Shown here: positions 1 through 9,827 of the stretch, in pieces
How the letters are laid out: the number at the start of each line of letters is the position of its first letter
Numbering within the stretch: position 1 is the stretch's first letter
Origin: Prorocentrum cordatum
Taxonomy: Eukaryota; Sar; Dinophyceae; Prorocentrales; Prorocentraceae
Assembly: GCA_963575745.1 (NCBI GenBank)
Contig: CAUYUJ010018627.1
Span: 27,501 to 91,500, forward strand
Direction: 5' to 3'
DNA length: 64,000 bases
Translations under genes and position numbers: made by a program
The notes under the pieces: generated by a model
Database searches by the model: none
Seen by the model: the letters and a program-made list of their open reading frames with translations, nothing else
Told to the model about the DNA's origin: nothing

Positions 1-503
1 GGAGGCGCCGTTATCGGCCCTCTTCCCACCTTGCCCCCCAGCGCCGCGTGGAGCAAGTTGGGGATGCGCCAGCAAGATCGCTTGAACAACGGCGAGGATT
101 CGGGAACTTTGAAAGCCGCATACTATACATGTAACATTTGCTTTGGCCCCGTAAACAAAAATGACCGACCTCCACAACGCAATTGCGATTGCATTCGCGA
201 TGGGAGGGAAACTGGAACGACGTTTCGATCATTGTTTCAGCCTCCTTGCATCGGTCCCGAGGACGCGATCTGGATCCCATACAACTTCCAGTGCGGCTGG
301 AAGAAGTGGACCTTCCAACGCCGCGAAGGCAATCTGGAAATGCCATAATTCCACCTGCGCCGATTTGTGCCATGCCCGACTTGAGAAAACAAGACGTTGC
401 GTTCGCGCCTTTGTGGCCTGGCCAGAGAGGTGCTTTAGCGCTTCCAGAACTCAAGACGGGCTTGGCCAGAGTCGGCGCAAGGGTAGAGCTGGCGCTTCCA
501 TAG
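1..503 (+). pseudogene. Cys-rich protein, 5'-truncated and frameshifted (left arm)
   Basis: The reading frame is open from the first base of the window. It encodes a segment with C-x2-C followed by C-x-C (motifs CNICFGPV and CDCI), which could be a small zinc-binding module. The start lies outside the window. The right-arm copy has a tandem GCGAGCGA where this arm has only one unit near 265, so this copy shifts frame; the original frame stops at 346-348 while the homologous C-terminus continues in another frame to 503. I do not recognise the family. The intact relative is the 201-residue ORF at 25,176-25,781. Confidence 0.5.
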
Positions 504-511
504 GGCAGATC

Positions 512-844
512 ATGTACTACAAGCCCGCAGACGTCGAGCTCGAGTGGATAGCGGTGCGTCTTCTTCATCCGATTCAGGCGGCAATCACCCTGGTCAACTT
601 TCACCAGCCGTCGCACACTCTCGCCGTGCACGTGACAGTTGAACACTCGCCCGAGTTGTCGCAGCTCCTCGGCACATACGTCGCCGCATATTCGACTACG
701 ATGAAGACCATCAAAGCGTACGTGCTGGACCAGCTCGCCTTACCAAATCATCACACCGTGGTGTTGAAGGTGGGCCAGCAGCAAGTGAGCGGCCGGCAGC
801 AGGTGGCCCCCTGCTTCGGCCTCAGCCGGAAGCGCCCGCGCTGA
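512..844 (+). CDS. Small unknown protein, 110 aa (left arm)
   Basis: The ORF starts at ATG 512, nine bases after the upstream frame stops, and encodes MYYKPADVELEW onward, ending in a basic tail (LSRKRPR). It is conserved at the same length in the right arm (24,835-25,167), which is the main support. There are no membrane segments or motifs I recognise. It could be the C-terminal exon of the preceding Cys-rich gene rather than a separate gene, since an intron or frameshift between them cannot be excluded. Confidence 0.45.
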   Translation: MYYKPADVELEWIAVRLLHPIQAAITLVNFHQPSHTLAVHVTVEHSPELSQLLGTYVAAYSTTMKTIKAYVLDQLALPNHHTVVLKVGQQQVSGRQQVAPCFGLSRKRPR

Positions 845-1204
845 GTCCCGAGGGCACGCCCGCTCGACCCCATATAGATTGGTTTATCATTTTGCCCGCC
901 GACCAGATACCGGGCTGCCTTCCAGGCTAGATTTGCTTCCGACATTTTCTATTTCGCATCCCTAGTGCTATCTCCAAGTGTTCCACGGCAAAAAATGTTA
1001 TCTCATCCGTTTCAAAAACACTTACGCATTTACATTCCAATGTAAACATATACACAACGTGCGTCCCCCGCGCACCCACTCGCAACAAAGCTTGGGAAAC
1101 ATGTCAGAGATCAGCTGGCAGGGTGGCGTGGCGGGCCGCGGGCAATTCGCCCAAGCAGCGCCCACACAAGCCAGAATAAGTCACCTCCCGCCCGCCCGCC
1201 CGCG
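845..1204 (+). other. Intergenic, no gene seen
   Basis: About 360 bases between the small ORF and the next start. It has an AT-richer stretch (about 940-1,070) and then a C-rich leader just before ATG 1,205. Conserved in the right arm. No promoter motif could be identified. Confidence 0.5.
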
Positions 1205-1672
1205 ATGGCGCTCGCTCTTGGCAGCGCCGAGGTGGCGGCCCTCTTCAATGCCGGCCTCGTCGCGCGCCAGACTCTCTTGTCCGCTGCGTGGAGGTTGGGG
1301 GAGATGGGGATGCTCGCCGAGGAAGATGACCTCAATTGGATGACCTCCGGCGTCGATGCGGGCTCCGCGGCGACGGTTGCAGCGCCGGCCAAGGCGCCGC
1401 CGCCGGCCGCGCCGGCCAAGGCGTCGCCGCCGGCCGTGCCCCCGAGTCCGCCACCGGCCAAGGCAGCGCCGCGGCGGCCAGGGGACCCATGGATGGATCG
1501 AGGCGCTGCTATGGAAGAACACCACCATCATCACCATCACCACAGCCACCCGACCACCGTCATCTCATCTGATGTCGAGTCGGTGCGGGGCTCCCGCTGG
1601 GCGCACTACGCGTGCCTCGACCACGCGCGCGTGCTCCCGGGCCTGATGTTCCGTCGCCACTGCTCAGAGTAG
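1205..1672 (+). CDS. N-terminal-module protein with Pro/Ala linker and His tract (left arm)
   Basis: 155-residue ORF from ATG 1,205. Residues 1-50 (MALALGSAEVAALFNAG to WMTSGV) resemble residues 1-77 of the gene at 3,366: both share an xEVxALxxAGxxxxQT core and end in WMxSGV. A Pro/Ala/Lys-rich linker (about 55-95) and a run of eight histidines (CAC/CAT codons) follow. The frame ends at TAG 1,670-1,672 and reopens in the same frame at 1,679 as a WW domain, so the two ORFs were probably one protein. The TAG is present in both arms and so predates the duplication, or is a real terminus. Function unknown; the WW domain suggests an adaptor role. Confidence 0.5.
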   Translation: MALALGSAEVAALFNAGLVARQTLLSAAWRLGEMGMLAEEDDLNWMTSGVDAGSAATVAAPAKAPPPAAPAKASPPAVPPSPPPAKAAPRRPGDPWMDRGAAMEEHHHHHHHHSHPTTVISSDVESVRGSRWAHYACLDHARVLPGLMFRRHCSE

Positions 1673-1678
1673 GGGCCG

Positions 1679-1900
1679 ATGCGCCTTGCGGATCTCAAAT
1701 GCTTCGTCGAGGTCTGCAAGGCTGTTCGCCCTCCAACTCACGGCAGTGGCAGCTGGATATCTATCCCCCAGGTATTGGATGGCTGGGAAACGTACTACCT
1801 GGACAACACTTTTACCACGCTGTTCTTCTATCACAACCCGACCGGCGCGAGCCAGTGGCACCCGCCGAGCGACGACGTCAGTGCGACGGGTGGCACCTGA
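1679..1900 (+). CDS. WW-domain ORF, 73 aa (left arm)
   Basis: Same frame as the preceding ORF, separated from it by TAG and two codons. Residues about 34-62 look like a WW domain: a first Trp in GWETYY, an aromatic pair in LFFYHNPTG, and the second Trp in ASQWHPP followed by the conserved Pro. WW domains bind proline-rich peptides. Nearby proteins of the element have Pro-rich linkers, so an intra-element interaction is possible but is inference. Likely the C-terminal part of the 1,205 gene. Conserved at 23,779-24,000. Confidence 0.5.
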   Translation: MRLADLKCFVEVCKAVRPPTHGSGSWISIPQVLDGWETYYLDNTFTTLFFYHNPTGASQWHPPSDDVSATGGT

Positions 1901-3365
1901 GCGCTTGAGCATCTGTTTGATTTGATTGCTGATAGTGGCGATGCTACTTTTCCTGTTTTACTAACATGCTTTGGGCCCGCCCCCCGCCGCCTGGCCCCCG
2001 CGCCGCCGCTTCCGCTTGTATATCTATCCGACTGTTTTCGGAGACTCTCAGAGTTTATTTGTTCGCTTTGTCTTATCTTGAGAAACGACGCCGCGCTTGC
2101 TCGTCTGATATGTTGCATCAGTACATGCATTAGCTCCTTCCCGCTATCTCTCTCGCCTTCTCTCTCTCTCTCTGTCTCTCTACCTTGCATGTGCTCATTG
2201 TTTCTTCATATCGTCCTCCCTCTCTCTCACTCTGCTAACTGAGCTGCCATGAGAAGATCGCTCATCTTGCTTTCTGTGCATCTTGGAACGGGCTAATGTT
2301 CACGAAGGGGCGTTGGCTTCTGACCGCGATCGATCAGGGCAACGTTGCGGTCGATTGCTTCGAGCAGCGGCCCCCTTAGAAAAAAAAAAAAACAGACAAG
2401 GAGCTCTTGCCCACTGCAGTTTTCGGAGGGCCATCAACCTGGCAGTGGGCAAGGGCGTTTCGGCCTGCGTGCGCCTCACTGAACGTTCTCCAGACCTGAC
2501 ATCTGGCCGCGGCGATGAGTTTGCGCGGCCACAGGAAGAAATGCCAACTCGAGAAATAAATCTAGAGGTCCAGCCCGCAATACCCAGGAACGCCAGCTTT
2601 TGCCCCCCACCGCCTACAGCTTTTTGATAGTCAGAAACCTGGTAGTGGGCAAGAGCCTTTTCCGATAGCCCATATTTTCATGAACTAGCGATAGCTTCTG
2701 CGTGCGATCGATCAGGGCGACGTTGCAGCCAATTCTCTCGAGTAGCTATCAGAGCGAAGCCCAGGAGCTTCTGCCCGCGATTGGTCAGAGCGACGTTGCA
2801 GCCGATAGCATTGAGCAGATGTCAGAACGAAGGCCCGAGGAACGCATTTCCGATCTCGACTCGTCCGTCTCTCTATCTCTCTCTCTTTCTCTGTGCCAAC
2901 CGAGCTCCCATGGGTGTCCGATCGCCCATCTCGACGTCGGCGTGTCTTGGAGGAATTATCTACGAAAGTGCGATAGCTTTTGCCTGCGATTGATCGCGGC
3001 GGCGTTCCAGCCGATTGCTTTGAACAGCTGTCAGAGCGAAGCCCAGGAGAGCCCATCCCCGATCTCGACTCTCTCTCTTTCTCTCTCACTCTTTCTCTTT
3101 GTCAACCCAGCTCCCAGGGAGCCGATCGCCCATCTTGAATTCTGCGTGTCTCGGAATGAAGTACATGTATATGAAAGAGCGATAGCTTCTGCCTGCGATT
3201 GATAGGAGCGACGTTGCAGCCGATTGCTCGAGCAGCTTTCAAAGCGAAGCCCAGGAGAGCTCATCTCCAATCTCGACTCGAGGGTCCTGCGCCCTCCTTC
3301 ATATTTCCGACTCGAGGGCACGGCGCCTCTTACAAACTGATTCGTTGCTGTTACTCAGCATCCCA
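1901..3365 (+). repeat. Degenerate direct repeats with TC-rich tracts
   Basis: No convincing gene. A unit containing GCGATAGCTTNTGC, a GATCNNNGCGACGTTGCAGCC-like core and CAGAGCGAAGCCCAGGAG recurs near 2,310 (partial), 2,690, 2,970 and 3,180. (TC)n runs lie at about 2,150-2,180, 2,865-2,890 and 3,068-3,095. The right arm keeps the same layout. The apparent ORFs here are low-complexity Ser/Leu readings and I do not call them. Confidence 0.6.
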
Positions 3366-3998
3366 ATGGCGTCGTCGTTGCAGCTGGATCTCAGCAGCGA
3401 GGAGGTTTTGGCGCTCGTCGAGGCGGGCGTCATTTCAGGCCAAACAATCCACGACGCCTATCGTGCAGAAGCAGCATCGGCCGGATGGCCTCGCAGCGAC
3501 TTGCCTGAGATTGACGTCTTGGAGTCTTTGGTGGCGAAGGGCGTCCTGACGAACGAGGGCGTCCTTGACTGGATGCAGTCGGGCGTGGTGACGGCGCAGA
3601 CAGGACCCGCTGGCGGGCGTTCGTCGAAGCCTCGCCGCCGCCCGACTGATCCGAAGGACAAGGCGCCTTGGTACATGCGCGGCTTGAATGCCCCCATCTT
3701 CGTGAAGACAGACCTCCAGCCGGAGCTGGCGTTGCTTTCGCGCCAGGGCAACTGCGTCGCGCACGGCATCGGCCACGTGATCGGCAAGGCGCTGGATGCC
3801 GTAGCATATGCGAAGATCTTCCCTGCCGCCGCTTCGCGTGGCCGCAAATACGTGGACGTCGCCGCTGCGCTGGGCGTTGGTTTGCAGGAGGCGCCTGGGC
3901 GGGCTTGCGTCGTCGGCGCGTCGGAGAGCGGGCAGGCGCGCTCGATCGGTTCGCGGGGGACTGCCAGTCGCGGCCCCCCGTCGGGCCGCGCAAAATGA
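3366..3998 (+). CDS. Unknown protein with related N-terminal module, 210 aa (left arm)
   Basis: ATG 3,366 follows a non-repetitive leader and is conserved in the right arm. Residues 1-77 contain the module shared with the 1,205 gene (EEVLALVEAGVISGQT, then LDWMQSGV), with a longer insert. A basic linker (KPRRRPTDPKDK) follows, then a segment ending in GNCVAHGIGHVIG and a Gly/Arg-rich tail. The stop TGA (3,996-3,998) overlaps the ATG of the next ORF (3,995) as ATGA. No family recognised. It may be the N-terminal part of a longer ancestral polyprotein with the helicase-like gene. Confidence 0.55.
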   Translation: MASSLQLDLSSEEVLALVEAGVISGQTIHDAYRAEAASAGWPRSDLPEIDVLESLVAKGVLTNEGVLDWMQSGVVTAQTGPAGGRSSKPRRRPTDPKDKAPWYMRGLNAPIFVKTDLQPELALLSRQGNCVAHGIGHVIGKALDAVAYAKIFPAAASRGRKYVDVAAALGVGLQEAPGRACVVGASESGQARSIGSRGTASRGPPSGRAK

Positions 3999-6900
3999 TT
4001 CCCTCGAATCTGTCGGGCGCGCGGCCCGCTTCGCCGTTGCCGCCGCTGACGCCGAGCTCTCGCAAGGTGAGCGACCTTTCTCTCCCTGGCGCCTACCTAT
4101 GTCATCAGTCTGGCAAGAGAGTGGGGCATTGCACGGGAGTTCGCGTACATGATCGCTACGTTACCATTTGGGAGAATAAGTACAAGTTTGAAACCACGTC
4201 CAAGGTATCGGCGCCGCCAAACATGTTGATTTTCAAAGTCATCATCGCTGACAAGGGAGCGCATGGCCATTGCCTGGGCCGTCGTCTGCGCGGTCTCAGG
4301 GCCGGCACGTCTCGCGGGGGGGCTCCGCACTTATCGCAGTATTCCAGAGATTTGGGGGCGGTCATAGAGGACTCGGTGATCCCTGAAACACAGGCTGCAG
4401 AATTCGAGGTGCCAACGCAACCGGGCGACCCCCCGACGGTTGGCGCCGAGGACACGATGGCGGCCGAGATATCTGAGGGAGCTCCTCGAGACGCCGCCAT
4501 GGTCGCGGCCTTGGCGAAGCGGATGCGCATCGCGGGGGCCGCCACTTCCCGGGAGACGTTCAAGTCGATGTGGTCCGACGTGACGGAGAAGTCCTCGAAG
4601 CTCGCGAACTCGTCGGCCGCCGACCCGCCTCAGTTTCACGGAGTGGTGGCTGCTACGGAGAGGCTTGCCGATATCGTTAACAAAAACCACGAGGAGTGGA
4701 ACGACGATGTCAAAAGGCTTGGGATGGCAGCTCTAATGCTGTATCGGAGCAGGCAATCTGATGTCAGCCTCCTTCAGCACGTTCAGCTTCTCTGGGTGCT
4801 TCTGGGCGGGCGCGAGCTGCGGGCGCACTCAGGTCGTGCTTATTTTTACGATCATTCCCTTGGACATTTCGAGGGCTTCGACGGTCTCATGCCGCCGACC
4901 GTGCTAGCTGCCGCTGGCAATGCCATGCTGACCTTGGAAGGGTTGTTCAGGTCCTTCAAGGCGCCTGTCGCGCGCAAGGACGCGGACGTACTGAATGCGA
5001 TCGATTCGTCCATCAAGGAGGCCTTGGCGCAGAACAACAACGACTTGCCGAGTGCAATGTTGACTTTCCATGACAACTGCATGTTCAACAAAGGCAATAA
5101 CTTGTTGAAAGCAGGGGGCGCCGCGCCTGGCAGGCAGAGCGAACCGGGCGGCGACGGCGAGGATGCAGAGGGCGCCCTTGCAGCCCCTGCACCGGACACG
5201 AGCAATTCGGCTGACAGCTGGTTCGTGCTAACGGCTCAGACCATATCCAAAGTGTCAACTAAGCTTCAGTATGAGTTGTTGGGAAACAAGTTGGTTCCTT
5301 ATTTCATTGAGTGGTGTTTAACTGACATGCAGCGGGTTCCAGGATGCGCGTGCGCTGACTGCTGCGTGTTGTACGATCGCAGCGCTTTCGAGAACGTTTG
5401 CTTGTTGTCGTCTCGTTCACCAGAGAACAACATATATCTCGGCATCCCGACACCTCTGCTGGACCCGGTGCTCGGCGCCGCCATGGAGCGCGTTCAGCGC
5501 GTGTATGAGCAAACTTTTTGGTCTATACCGAATCGTTCGTCTTCGGCCAGGCAGCGCAGGCATTGGCCAAGCGCGGTCAAAACATCGACCAAATAACTGT
5601 GTATTGGGGGCCGGGCGGCGTCGGCCTATCCCTCTACACTTCGCACTTGCACGCGATGTACGGCGATGAGAACCACAAGTTCTTCGATCCGAATATACTT
5701 TTCCAGGGCGAGGAGATGCGGAAGGTGGTGGAACTCTTGGTCGGCGGCTGCATCTTCACCGGCCAGGGGCGGCCCTCGGGGCAGAGGAGTAGCATGCGCC
5801 AGGACTTACTCAAGAAGTTCGCCACGGCCGACACCATCGCGGGGAGACTGCCGTACTCCATCTTGACGAAGATGTACAGGATCATCGGGTGGAAGCGCAT
5901 GGAGGTAAACCAGTTCTTCACTTTCGACAACGTCAACGAGCACAACCTGGAGTCTATTGTGCGCCGCATCGCCATCATCAAGATACAGTCGCGGTTCTTT
6001 GACAAGCTCTACGTTGATAAGATTATTCTCACCGACCCGAGCAGATACGGCATCTTCGCGCGCGATCCCGACGCCAGGGACTTCATGATTAGCGGGGCCG
6101 CAGTTGCGGCAGGCCATAAGATTCAGTACGCGTTCGAGGTGGAGAACGGGCCCGAGGCGTGCAGAGACATTTTGGTGAACTACACGAAGTGCGGCGGTGA
6201 CCATGGAGTAACCGAGACATACGTCAGGATCGCTTGTCATATCAAGGCGGACAACGCTGCGGAATCAGCGGCGAGCGCTGTCGCCGAGGGCTTGGTTGAC
6301 CCGCCGTCCCAGGACGGCCATTTGCCGAGTTCGCCGATACTCCTTCTCAGCAACCATTTGGTGAAGGAGCTGCAGCGGAAAGGATTGAACTACTTGACTT
6401 ACAGCGTGTTCCGAGCGTCTGCAACACCTCCCGGCGCTAGGCTGAAGGGTAACAAAGAAGAACAATGGGAGTCGTTGAAAGGCAGCGACTTGTGGATCGA
6501 CGTCGGTTCCAAGGGCAAGGCGGAAGATCGTCTGATTCCGCGCGTCAAGACTCAGAGAGACGCTTCGATTCTTTGTTCACGGCGGCCGCCATGCTGCGAT
6601 GCGATATACCCGGAGCATTGCGACGCATCGGCGCTGGAGGCGGCGCGGTGTACATCCAGATTGGCCAACGAGAAGACTTTGGCAGGCGCGTTTAACGCGC
6701 TCGCATCGGCGATTGCTCCTGCGCGGGGGCGGCCAGCGAAGGGCGTCCTCGAGAGGATCGAGAGTTTGGATGAGAGGGCACAGAAGATTTTGTCAATGAC
6801 AGAGACGTCGCAGCGGCTGCTTGACCGGAGTAAGAGGTCGGCCGACCTCGAGGTTAAGAGAAGGAAGTTGGCCTCGAAGCAGCCGAGCGTTGAGAAGTCT

Positions 6901-7275
6901 CCAACCCGCCATACTGGAAGGAAAGAAACAGTCCCGCTTGACAGCTTCAAGAGCTACAGGCGCGCAGTGGAGTGGCCGTCTCGGCAGTACGTCAACGAGG
7001 AGCTCTCGGCGCAGGCCATGGACCAACGATTACAGCACGTGTTTTTTTCGAGCACTTTCGATTTGGATTTCGTGAACTGCGTTTTTTGTTTATTGGCGCA
7101 GATCATTGAAAAGTTGGGGATCATTGGCGCTCAGCTGTTCGCGGACGAGATTGCTGCGCTACAGCGCGTTCACGCAGATCGAGAGGGCGTCTGCAGGTTG
7201 GAGTCTGAAAGCCGTCCGCGCTTCCTCGCTCGTCTCGATGCGGTTTCCTTGGCCTGGTGCGGCTTGGGGAAATAG
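3995..7275 (+). pseudogene. SF3-helicase-like protein, frameshifted (left arm)
   Basis: Resembles a multicopy dinoflagellate protein with a superfamily 3 (D5/primase-type) helicase core. The core lies at about 5,540-6,030: a Walker A-like loop GPGGVGLS, a FTGQ-G-RP segment, a FATADTI block, a KRMEVN motif and a RR-containing arginine-finger-like helix (ESIVRRIAI). The Walker A lysine is Leu in both arms. The acidic residue of the right arm's FTGQERP is Gly here. One C is missing near 5,528 relative to the right arm, which splits the frame into 3,995-5,596 and 5,518-7,275. The C-terminal third is charged (LERIESLDERAQK, RKLASKQPS) and probably nuclear. The family would act in DNA replication or transposition; activity here is doubtful. 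Confidence 0.7.
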
Positions 7276-7912
7276 GTCCAGGGGCGTTTTAGTCCGCTGT
7301 GGGGTGGGGATGAGGCGGAGGGAGAGGGTCCATGGGGCAGGTGCTTTGGCGAGCGAAGAAGCTTGGGCGAGCTTTCCTCTGGCTCCTGATAGGGGCGTCT
7401 TCAAAATGTTGCCGTTCAAGGGCAAGCGAGTCTTGATCAAGCTGATATGCGGCGGCGCTTTGCCGAAGGAATTGTCCGAGAACGAGTTCGCCAAGATGCT
7501 GGTGAGAACAGCGCGTTTCCTGCGTTGGCTAGCCGTGGGGCTGTGCCCGGAGCAGTTCAAGCTCCTAGAGTCCGCGCAGGACAAGTGGTCAGAGGCATCG
7601 TTGGCCAGCTACATGTGGCAAGGCGTTGAGGATTATTGTTTGGAGCAGTGGGTCGACTTTGTCATGGAAGAGAAAGTCAGTCACGTATCTTTGCATTTCG
7701 ACGGCCTGCGCGTCGACAAGGGGCGCGTCCTTTTGAGCCAGGCGGGCGGCGATGCGCAGGCCACGGCAGTTTCGGACGCAGAGAAGGTCAAATCCTCTTG
7801 CAAGAAATCTGAGGAACGGATTCTTGCCACTACGGGTTATTCCGTAAGCATCAGGAACAAGGAGAGATATTATTTTATTGATCTTCTCCGTTCTCCGTGC
7901 GAGCGCATTTGA
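7276..7912 (+). pseudogene. C-terminal extension of helicase-like protein (left arm)
   Basis: In the right arm this region is in the same frame as the helicase-like gene. In the left arm an indel near 7,243-7,252 puts it in a different frame. It encodes a segment around MLPFKGKRVLIKLICGG, a helical stretch with several Trp, and a motif VSLHFDGLRVDKG with a conserved-looking Asp. I do not recognise a domain. The frame ends at 7,912 inside the 126-bp segment absent from the right arm, where a candidate intron donor lies. Confidence 0.45.
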
Positions 7913-7952
7913 CGTTGAGCCTGCAGATGCGCCGAGCGACGTCGAGGCGCTG
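7827..7952 (+). other. 126-bp segment present only in left arm; candidate intron
   Basis: The right arm joins the flanking bases directly (at about 17,845). The segment contains GTAAGC at 7,844. Splicing from 7,844 to an AG at 7,945-7,946 would join the upstream frame to the EALFSAGNG frame downstream. The length is a multiple of three, so its loss leaves the right arm in the wrong downstream frame, as expected for a deletion rather than clean intron loss. Confidence 0.4.
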
Positions 7953-9806
7953 TTCTCTGCCGGCAATGGCATCTTCTGCGCAATGGCTGCGCTCGCGGGC
8001 AACTGGTCGGATATGTCGACGAAGGCCGCTGCCGCCGCAACGCCTCCCAGCGCAGCGGCGGCCTCGGCGGCCTCGTCGCCGCTGATCTGGGCGCCGCCTC
8101 GGCGCTCGTATCGGACATGTGCGAGAGCGGCCAATGTGAAGCTGTTGCCCGTGGAAGTGGCACAGGAAAGTTGTCCTGGGCTATTCCTAGTGCACTGCGA
8201 GCCAGACGTTGCGCCGCTTTGCGTCGGCATCGACGTGAAACAGCGTGGGCCGCACAAGTGCTACGTCGGCAGGGAGCGCTGGAGTCTGCCGGCCGGGGCG
8301 CTGGACGAGGCGGTGTTGGCGGCTCTCGATCGGTGTATGGTAGTGGCATTTCAGATGAAGCCCGCCGATCGAGATGACGAAGATCATCGAGATAGTTCTT
8401 TGGATGGCGCATTGGATTTATTTGCGGGCGCCGGCATCGAGGACAATGTCGCCGCCGTCTGCCGCGCGCGCAGACGCCGCTCGCTCGCGGCGCGCGTCGC
8501 CGCAGGTAGCCCGAGCTCAGACCGCTCTCTGTCGCCGCCCTCGCCGGCCAGCCCAGCTGCGCAGCGGGGGGCGGCAGCTCTTCGCGAGCTCGGTTGTTCA
8601 ATTCGCGGCATCGTGCCTTTTGACGACGTCTGACGTGGCACGGCAACTGCATCCCGTTCGGCATTGCGGCGCTCACTGGCGATTGGGATGGCGTCATCGC
8701 AGCTGCGACTGTGGATTCGGACGAGAACGCAGCAGCTATGGCGAGCGGCCTTCGTCGATATAGTGACTGCGCCAATCTCTTTGGCGTTTCATTGCGGCCA
8801 GTGCCGACGACGGCGGTGGAGACACTTGGCCGATTTCTTGTTCACGGAAAAGTTGCAGGCAGAGAACATTGCGCAGCTGTCGAAGTATTCGAGCACGGCG
8901 GCAGCATCTTACACTCAGAAGGGTTATCTTGGGACGTACCTCGAGGTTGTCTCGACGCTTGCTTGCGGATTATCCTCGACTTCGGCGTCGAGGCGGCGTT
9001 CGCTCTCGGCGGCGGGCATTCGTCGACCCTTGGCGATGACGTCGCTGCACGCGACGCCATGGACATGGTGGCCGGAGCCGGCGTCGAGGAGGAGGGGGCC
9101 GTTGACGTCGCGAACGCCGACGACGAGCACGCCGAGGAATTGGATGGCGATTCATGCGTGCGCGTGCATGCGAATCTCTTGCAGCTACTACGTGACGAGG
9201 TTACTGACTTCGAGATGATCGTGAAGTCGCTCTCTCGCACAGGCGCCACGAAGGACGGGAATGGGAGCCGTTCAAGGTGCTTGCTTTGCCCATTCAAAGA
9301 GTATTATACTTCGTCTGTAAACGTTAAGAGGGATCTCCTTGCGCATATCGCGAATCACCACGGCTTGCACAGAAAATGCGAGAATGGTAGAGATCGTAAG
9401 ATGGGATCAGGTCGGTACGTTGCTTCAGGCACTATGCAGTGGAAAGTCATCCAGGCGTTGTTTGACGACGACATGTTATGAAAGCATCAACCGAAGAACT
9501 TGCTGCAGCGCAGTGCCGATCTCATGCGGCGGTCGGTGAGCCCGCCGTTGCGGTGTCTTGGTGTTGACAAGCAGATTCGGCTGCTCCTTGACCACGACGG
9601 GCCCCGGTTTGTCAACTTCGAGGTTCTCGCGAGAGATGGCGCGCTCCAAGCCAGGCTCGGGCTGGAAGAAAGAGCAGGATGCGGAAAGGGGGGGGGGGTG
9701 CGACATCTGTTTCGCGCAGCTGGTTTCGGCTCCGCCCGTTGAGCCCGTTCTTCGACGCGCGGGCGCCTCCCGGCGTTGCGGGGCGCCGGGGACAGTAGCT
9801 GCGTGA
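7878..9806 (+). pseudogene. Zinc-finger region upstream of transposase, broken (left arm)
   Basis: Two ORFs (7,878-8,633 and 8,711-9,481) are one frame in the right arm. Here 4 bp are missing near 8,621, and TCA has become TGA at 9,479-9,481, after which the same frame continues to about 9,742. Contents: an Ala-rich N-terminus, a segment GIDVKQRGPHKCYVG, acidic and Arg-rich linkers, and a C2H2-like finger near 9,275-9,380 (CLLCPFKEY then HIANHHGLHRKC). A second CxxC (CDIC in the right arm) follows a G homopolymer (11 G here, 13 in the right arm). Probably a DNA-binding region of the transposase, but no named family. Confidence 0.5.
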
Positions 9807-9827
9807 GCTGATTGCGCGCCCTGCCCT

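Noticed and set aside
1521-1551. Eight-histidine run as an engineered tag or vector contamination
   Set aside because: It lies within a conserved natural ORF present in both arms, with mixed CAC/CAT codons and no vector sequence.
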